A DNA stretch of 64,000 nt from Ilex aquifolium (Eukaryota; Streptophyta; Magnoliopsida; Aquifoliales; Aquifoliaceae): positions 18,153,960 to 18,217,959 of the forward strand of contig OX637409.1 in NCBI GenBank assembly GCA_951799425.1. The letters are read 5' to 3'. Under the pieces are notes generated by a model. That model saw only the letters and a list, made by a program, of their open reading frames with translations. It had not been told where the DNA came from and made no database searches. This document shows positions 57,989 through 64,000 of the stretch, piece after piece. Both the position numbers and the translations under genes were made by a program. Numbering within the stretch: position 1 is the first letter of the stretch; every line of letters starts with the position of its first letter.

Positions 57989-60900
57989 ATGGGTAACGGA
58001 ATCGGGAAGCTCAGCGTCTGCTTCACCGGAGGCAACGAGGTTCGCCGGACAAAGGACATAGGTTTTGTCATATCTGATCCATTAGATGATCTGGGTCACT
58101 CTTTTTGCTACGTCCCATCTCGCTTATCTTCCTCCAAAGTTCACTCCGAAGAGACGACGACTTTTCGATCAATCTCCGGCGCTTCTGTTAGTGCCAACAC
58201 ATCAACACCTCTCTCCACTTCCTTGGTAGATCTCTACAGCTACAACAGTATCGATCGGGCCTCAACCTTTGAGAGCTCCAACTCTTTCGCTGCCATTCCT
58301 CTCCAAGTTATCCCGAGAAATTCAATCAATTCCGGGCCGTTAGCTTATCATTCCGGGATTATTCCGGAATCGGGTCCGATCGAACGAGGCTTTCTATCAG
58401 GCCCGATAGAGAGAGGGTTCTTATCGGGTCCCCTTGATAGTCGTGGCCTTTACTCGGGTCCGCTTGAAAAGAATGGTTCCGATCAGTTCCAGAGAAGCTT
58501 CTCTCATGGTGGTTTTGCTTTTCGATCCAGATCAAGAAAGGGGTCATTGATTAGGGCTCTAAAAAGAGCCATATCGAAGACGATATCTAGAGGGCAAAAC
58601 TCGATCGTTACGCCCATTAAAGGGGTTGTTTCGGTGAAACAACTGGATTGGATTGTTGGGTCAGAGAAGCAAAACGAGTTGACAGTTAGTAGCACTAATC
58701 AAAATGAGTTGACAATTAGTAGTGTGAATTTGAGCAGTGATTATAGTTTAGACGATGATGATGATTTGTTGGTGGGTCAGAATTTACAGTGGGCGCAAGG
58801 AAAAGCCGGTGAGGATCGTGTCCATGTCGTGGTTTCTGAGGAACATGGATGGGTTTTTGTGGGAATTTATGATGGATTTAACGGCCCTGATGCGACTGAT
58901 TATTTGTTGTCAAATATGTATTCTGCTGTTCATAAGGAACTCAAGGGTTTGCTATGGGATGATAAGTTCGAGTCCTCAAATTTTAGTTCCTCTGTTTCGG
59001 TCGAGGGTTTAAATTCTGAAACAGAGTATTCGACTAGGCGTCCCGACAATGAAAATGAACTTTCGAGGGATGGGTGTTCAAGGGGTATTGAACAAGAGAA
59101 TTATCCATGCGGAAGTATGGGTGATAACTCTGATTTGTGCAATCGAAAGAGGAGAAGTAAGAATTCGAAGAGCAAGTATACGGGAGGGGCGGCGAAGAAA
59201 TGGGAGGAGAATCAGAGAAGGTGGAGGTGTGAGTGGGATAGAGAGAGGTTGGAGCTTGATAGGAGGTTAAAGGAACAATTGAATCGAAATGGGTCTAATG
59301 GATCAGGGACGGTTAACCACTCGGATGTGTTGAAAGCTCTGTCTCATGCATTGAAGATAACAGAGGAGGCCTATTTGGATATTACTGATAAGATGGTGGT
59401 GGAGAATCCAGAGTTGGCGATGATGGGTTCTTGTGTTCTTGTGATGTTAATGAAGGGAGAGGATGTGTATTTGATGAATGTGGGCGATAGTCGGGCGGTT
59501 TTAGCTCAGAAAAAGGAGCCTGATCTTTGGAGCCAGGATCTAGAGAGGATCAATGAAGAAACACTTCATGATCTTGAGGGTAGTGATGGCGATAGATCCA
59601 GTACAGTACCAAGTTTAACTGCTTTTCAGCTCAGCAAAGATCATAGCACCTCTGTGGAAGAGGTAAAAGTTCTACTTTTGTCTGCTTACTGTATGCTGGT
59701 TTTTGAGCTGATTATCGTGATGTTTTGATCTGATTAGCTTTCCACTAATTGGTTTTGTTTCAAATTCTCTGATTCGTAGTTTGACTTGATATTCTGTTGC
59801 ATTCCAGGAAGTTCAAAGAATAAGGCGTGAACACCCTGACGATGCTTTTGCTGTGATGAATGACCGTGTGAAAGGTTCATTGAAAGTCACTCGAGCTTTT
59901 GGTGCTGGTTTTCTCAAGCAGGTACTTCAGATTTTATGTTTTCTAGCTTCCAATCAATACATATTAGGAGTGGAGATTACCGGAAAATGTCAAGTTATTT
60001 TGGATTCCTTTTAGTGCTTCATAAAGTAGATTCCTCAAATGGCTAGGGAAAATTCTAAGTTGAGTTCAAAAGGGAAGGAGATTGATATTTTGTTGAGAAC
60101 AAAGTTTATGCTTTGCTATATTCTTTCCCAAAATAGAGGAAAGCAACTTGCCTTTCTATTTATGGGGGCATATTGTCATGATAGGTCCGTTGTGGACATC
60201 AGAGGGAAATTTTAGTAGCATAGCATTTGCACTTTACAAGGTTATGATTTTTAAGCTACAACTCCTAGATTTCATTGTCTGATTATAAGCTTGATACACC
60301 ACTGAATGTCATTTCTAGGCCAACCTACATATAGTACAGTTGAGGTTAAAAAGCGGATTAAACTAAGTCTGGATCTTGTGGAGAAAGATTAAGCTAATAG
60401 GGCAACAGATTGACTACATATTATTTTTGCTACAAATTTAGCTAGCTAAAGATCTGTCTGATGAGATGATACCACAGAAATATTTGATGCCTTGTATCGC
60501 TATCTGCTTACTACAATGATTATGTTCTAGTCTCGGATATCTACTTAACAAGGTCCATCAAAGCATTCTCCTGAGGTTCTTAGAAGATTTCATATTCAAA
60601 CTACAGTAGATTAAGTGTGACTTGGCAATTCTGATTTATATCTGCTCTAGGCAGTTATGAAAATTTCTAACATCAAGTATCTGAATGCTACTGTTTTTTT
60701 TTTTCTTTTGTGTGTATAATGTTTCATCCTGAAGTTCTTTTGCATTGGTTTTGTTTCTGCAGCCTAAATTGAACAATGCACTGCTGGAAATGTTTAGACT
60801 TGATTACATTGGAAATTCCCCGTACATTACGTGTCTTCCATCTCTCTATCATCACCGATTAGGGCCAAGAGACAGGTTTTTAATATTATCATCCGATGGA

Positions 60901-61244
60901 CTCTATCAATATTTTACAAATGAAGAGGCTGTTTCTGAGGTTGAGCTATTCCTATCATGGTCACCCGAAGGAGATCCTGCCCAGCATCTGGTTGAGGAAG
61001 TGCTATTTCGTGCAGCTAAGAAAGCTGGTACAATACATGTTTTAGTGATAAAATTTATCCTTTTTCTTCTTAAACAACATATTAACCTGGAGATCTAAAA
61101 CATTGTGTCTGATTTTGATGCCTCATAGGTCTGGAGTTTCAAGAGTTGCTAGAGATACCACAAGGGGATCGGCGTCGATACCATGATGATGTATCAGTCA
61201 TTGTTATTTCCCTGGAGGGGAGGATATGGAGATCATGTGTATAA
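57989..61244 (+). CDS. PLL5: POLTERGEIST-like PP2C protein phosphatase (PLL4/PLL5 type)
   Basis: A Mg/Mn-dependent Ser/Thr phosphatase of the POL/PLL clade, whose members act at the plasma membrane in meristem, receptor-kinase or leaf-development signalling. Exons 57989-59662, 59808-59921, 60763-61027 and 61129-61244 (GT-AG throughout, phases 0, 0, 1) give 722 residues. [11 protein letters not shown] fits N-myristoylation at Gly2 with a nearby Cys. The N-terminal half shows the clade's [20 protein letters not shown] and [12 protein letters not shown] repeats (about 125-160). PP2C motifs: [15 protein letters not shown] and YDGFNGPDA (about 274-300), [11 protein letters not shown] and NVGDSRAV (about 480-503), [22 protein letters not shown] (579-595), [19 protein letters not shown] (about 637), [12 protein letters not shown] (704-715). 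DGFNG in place of DGHGG is normal for this clade. A charged insert ([17 protein letters not shown]) splits the catalytic domain near 400-430, as in relatives. PLL4 and PLL5 are hard to separate by eye; synteny favours PLL5. Confidence 0.93.
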
Positions 61245-61500
61245 GTAGGAAACGACAAATAAACGATATGAAGAGAGATTCACAAACACAACCAGGAATC
61301 CATTTTTGATGTTTTTATTCTTGTCACCTTTGTAACATAGCAATTAAGCCCTGGGGAATCAGAGAGACTTGGTTGTGAAGATTGTAAACGTACAATATCT
61401 TGCTTGGTGTTGGCTATAAACTGTCATAGAAAACGTGTAATTTTTCGAATAAATGACATTCCCTGGGAGAAAAGGTTTCATTCGTTGCCATAATCATTCT
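61245..61500 (+). terminator. PLL 3' UTR with AATAAA signal
   Basis: The stop TAA is at 61242-61244. AATAAA at 61448-61453 is the best polyadenylation signal. Confidence 0.5.
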
Positions 61501-61794
61501 CTATTTTCCATATCTTTTGCAAGCTTGACTGTAGATCTTAGAGGGGAGAAGCTACTAGTGAGAACATCAAGTGAGAGATGAGTATGAGGCAGAGTAACTT
61601 CAATTCTATTCGAAGTTTTCTTTTCCCTACTTGAAATAAAGCAAGTCTGCAGCAAAACATAGTCAAGTGAATCATATCCTTGTGTGTTATAAAGGTCAGT
61701 CAATTCAATTAAACCCTTTTATACTGTTGCAATGTTCTTATGTTTTCTTCTGTAGATAAGTAGTTTCTTCAGCATAGAAAGAAAAAAAAGAAAG

Positions 61795-61965
61795 AAGGTA
61801 ACATCTTGCAAAAGGCGACCCAATTCTTATTGGGTATGCATTTTAAGACAGAGAGGGTCAAAGATTCAAAACTTGTCGCTATAAAAGAAAAAAAAAAAGA
61901 ATTTAAGACAGAGGGATCAAAGATTCAAAACTCAACACTATAATTGAAAGAAAAAAAACCCGAGA
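61795..61965 (+). repeat. Short tandem duplication ending in A tracts
   Basis: TTTAAGACAGAGAGGGTCAA...AAAACTTGTCGCTATAAAAG and TTTAAGACAGAGGGATCAA...AAAACTCAACACTATAATTG follow one another, each ending in an A run. GGTCAAAGATTCAAAAC could be a decayed tRNA box B. Confidence 0.45.
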
Positions 61966-64000
61966 TTGTTTTTGGTTACGCATTTGGCACGTGGGAGAGG
62001 GGCAAAATATGAGGCCAGGGGATGAGGTATATGGTGTGGTGTCTGGAGTCTGGGCCTTGTGGTCATCTACCAACACCATAACTGCTTTCTAACCCCTAAC
62101 CAATTTTTGAATTTGGGTAGTAAATGCAAATGCAGGTGGGAGAGGTTGGTATCAGATTATATCAGTGTAATAAAAACCTGGCATTTTGTCATTAATTTGA
62201 GACCAGAATTCAGGTATGCTGCTGCTCTCTTCATTCACTCAACCAATCCAATTTCCTTCATCTTTAAGATTTGATATTCTATTAGGGAAGAGCTAGAGCC
62301 CATATAGAGGAAGGTCATTCTGCTATCAATGAAACCGAAAGAAGGAAAAAAAAATCAGTGCAATCCGTATAGATTGAGACTTGTAGCTTGAAATCGAGTT
62401 CTGGTGTCAAACCATATCTTACAACATTGCCGACTTTTAAAAGTTATTGCCGACTTAAATTTTAGTTCCTTGACAAATGACTAATCTGAAAATAAAAATC
62501 TGGCGGACAGATTATATAATAAATGTTCTATAACCGTCGTATTAACTCGGCAACACTTTATGATGGGACCCACTCATCTAAGGGATGATATGTATTTAGG
62601 TTGTAATTTTTTAGGTTTCATTTGGTTTTTATAGCAATGCTCTTCTACATACAGGCACCTAAAGATATGTAGAACCTAAAGATAGAGTGAGAATCCATCT
62701 AATATAATTTTTTTATTTATTTTTCTCAATCTTCCACTGATAAATTATGGGTCATTTCTCGAGCAAAAAAAAAATTAAATAAAAAGTATTGAAGAATATT
62801 TATACTAATTATAAATGTCATATGCGGAAAAAAAAAAATTTTAATTTTATCCCTAATTATTATTATAAAGTCAATTATACCCACATATTTATTTTTATTT
62901 AATTTTTATTTTTTACACCTATTTGACTTTTCAAAATTTTTAGACTCTTTTATTAGTAGTATTTGATTTTTAAATTTTTCTGAACTCATTTATTAGTAGT
63001 ACACTTACATATAACTTTTTTTATATCTATATCTATATTTATATGAAGAAATCAAGTCTAATTTATATTTTATTATTATATACATGTAGTTGCTAGATTA
63101 GATTCTACGAGTAATATATAAATTTTTTTGGTATGCAATAATGTTATAATAATATAATATAAACAATATTATTACAATTTAATCAATCTCTTTGACAAAA
63201 AATACAATAAATTCATAATATAATTGAACATACAAATACTTAAGATTGACAATCTTACAATGAATCTCCATTATTAAACAAAAAAAAATTAAATGGATTG
63301 TGCAGATACTAAAAAAAATGAGAGATTAAGTACTCAAAAAGGGATAAAATAGATTAATAATTAAATTTAAGAATAATTAAAATAAAAATTATTTATTCAA
63401 CCCTTAATTTATTATTTTATTTAATTATAAATATACTTTACATTTATATAAAAAAATATTATTCAGATACGCTCACGTGCAACGCATATTGTGGGCACCC
63501 CCTGTGTTTCTAATTTTTTGTTGTTGAATCATGAGATTATCCCTAAATTCTGCCCAACGGGCTATATTGATCTTGGGCTTAACAGAAGCAATCTTCCCCA
63601 ACTTCGGCTAACCACACTACCAGCTAAGAGGCCCAGTCCAGCTAATTTCATGTTTATTGACACCTCCACCAGAAAAATAAAAAGAAAAAAGAAAAGGAAA
63701 AACTGTATTTTATACCTTAAAAAATTTAAGAATTCTTATTTTATACTACTTTAAATATTAAATTTTCTATATTACACTCTCACTATATTAAAATTGTTAC
63801 AACGCAGCCCTTCTGTTAACTTTAATTGAGAATGAAATATCAATCTAAAGTCATCTTACGTCGTGAAATCGATAACTATCTTTCGGATAACCTAACCTCC
63901 TCTGTCTCTCGGGACCAACAAGGATTAGTATATGAATATTCACATGTTGTCCATCGACTAAGTCTTATGACCTGAATTTAGGCCCTCTTAAAAGAAATAA
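61966..64000. other. AT-rich gene-free flank
   Basis: No reading frame resembles a known protein. From 62700 onward the sequence is very AT-rich. Confidence 0.5.

Noticed and set aside
63491..63754. Plus-strand frame of 87 codons near the right edge
   Set aside because: Lysine-rich AT tail and no domain; probably chance.

Overview
This window looks like nuclear DNA from a flowering plant, most likely a eudicot. It is AT-rich, genes have GT-AG introns, and gene-sized distances are filled with plant transposable elements of every major class. I cannot name the species. Only three genes look intact. (1) A TRM32-like TON1-recruiting-motif protein on the minus strand (about 11.47-15.5 kb, leader to about 16.4 kb). 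(2) A single-exon fasciclin-like arabinogalactan protein of the FLA4/SOS5 type on the plus strand (42942-44195). (3) A POLTERGEIST-like PP2C phosphatase of the PLL4/PLL5 type on the plus strand (57989-61244, four exons). A fourth gene, for a mitochondrial-type Obg GTPase (OBGM), survives only as a broken fragment at the left edge (406-1160, minus).

Layout: 0.4-1.16 kb OBGM pseudogene; 1.165-4.80 kb a decayed Ty1/copia element with both LTRs and a small plastid-derived insert in its reverse transcriptase; 4.94-8.34 kb an inverted-repeat transposon split by a 2.58-kb solo LTR that carries a 100-bp minisatellite; 9.3-9.6 kb an RNase H-like fragment; 11.4-16.4 kb TRM32; 16.8-17.4 kb a 617-bp solo LTR; 18.1-24.8 kb hAT-type elements, one a three-level nest; 23.2-25.6 kb two tiny Helitron-like elements; 29.2-36.5 kb a degenerate CACTA (En/Spm) transposon; 37.1-38.0 kb a Helitron-like element full of GGT triplets; 38.3-39.8 kb a foldback element with a near-perfect 320-bp palindrome; 40.9-42.6 kb a MULE-like element; FLA4; 44.2-57.7 kb mostly non-coding DNA with RNase H fragments, SINE-like copies, foldback elements and a Tourist-like MITE; then the PP2C gene and its AT-rich 3' flank.

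The genes do not form an operon or a single pathway. Their order is informative: from memory, OBGM, TRM32 and PLL5 are neighbours on Arabidopsis chromosome 1 (At1g07615, At1g07620, At1g07630). The window therefore probably shows conserved microsynteny that has been stretched by transposons, has gained or kept FLA4 between TRM32 and PLL, and has lost OBGM. I found no tRNA or rRNA gene, no CRISPR array and no clearly new enzymatic system. The novelty here lies in repeat biology: probable undescribed small Helitron and SINE families, the palindrome, nested hATs, and the plastid fragment inside a retrotransposon.
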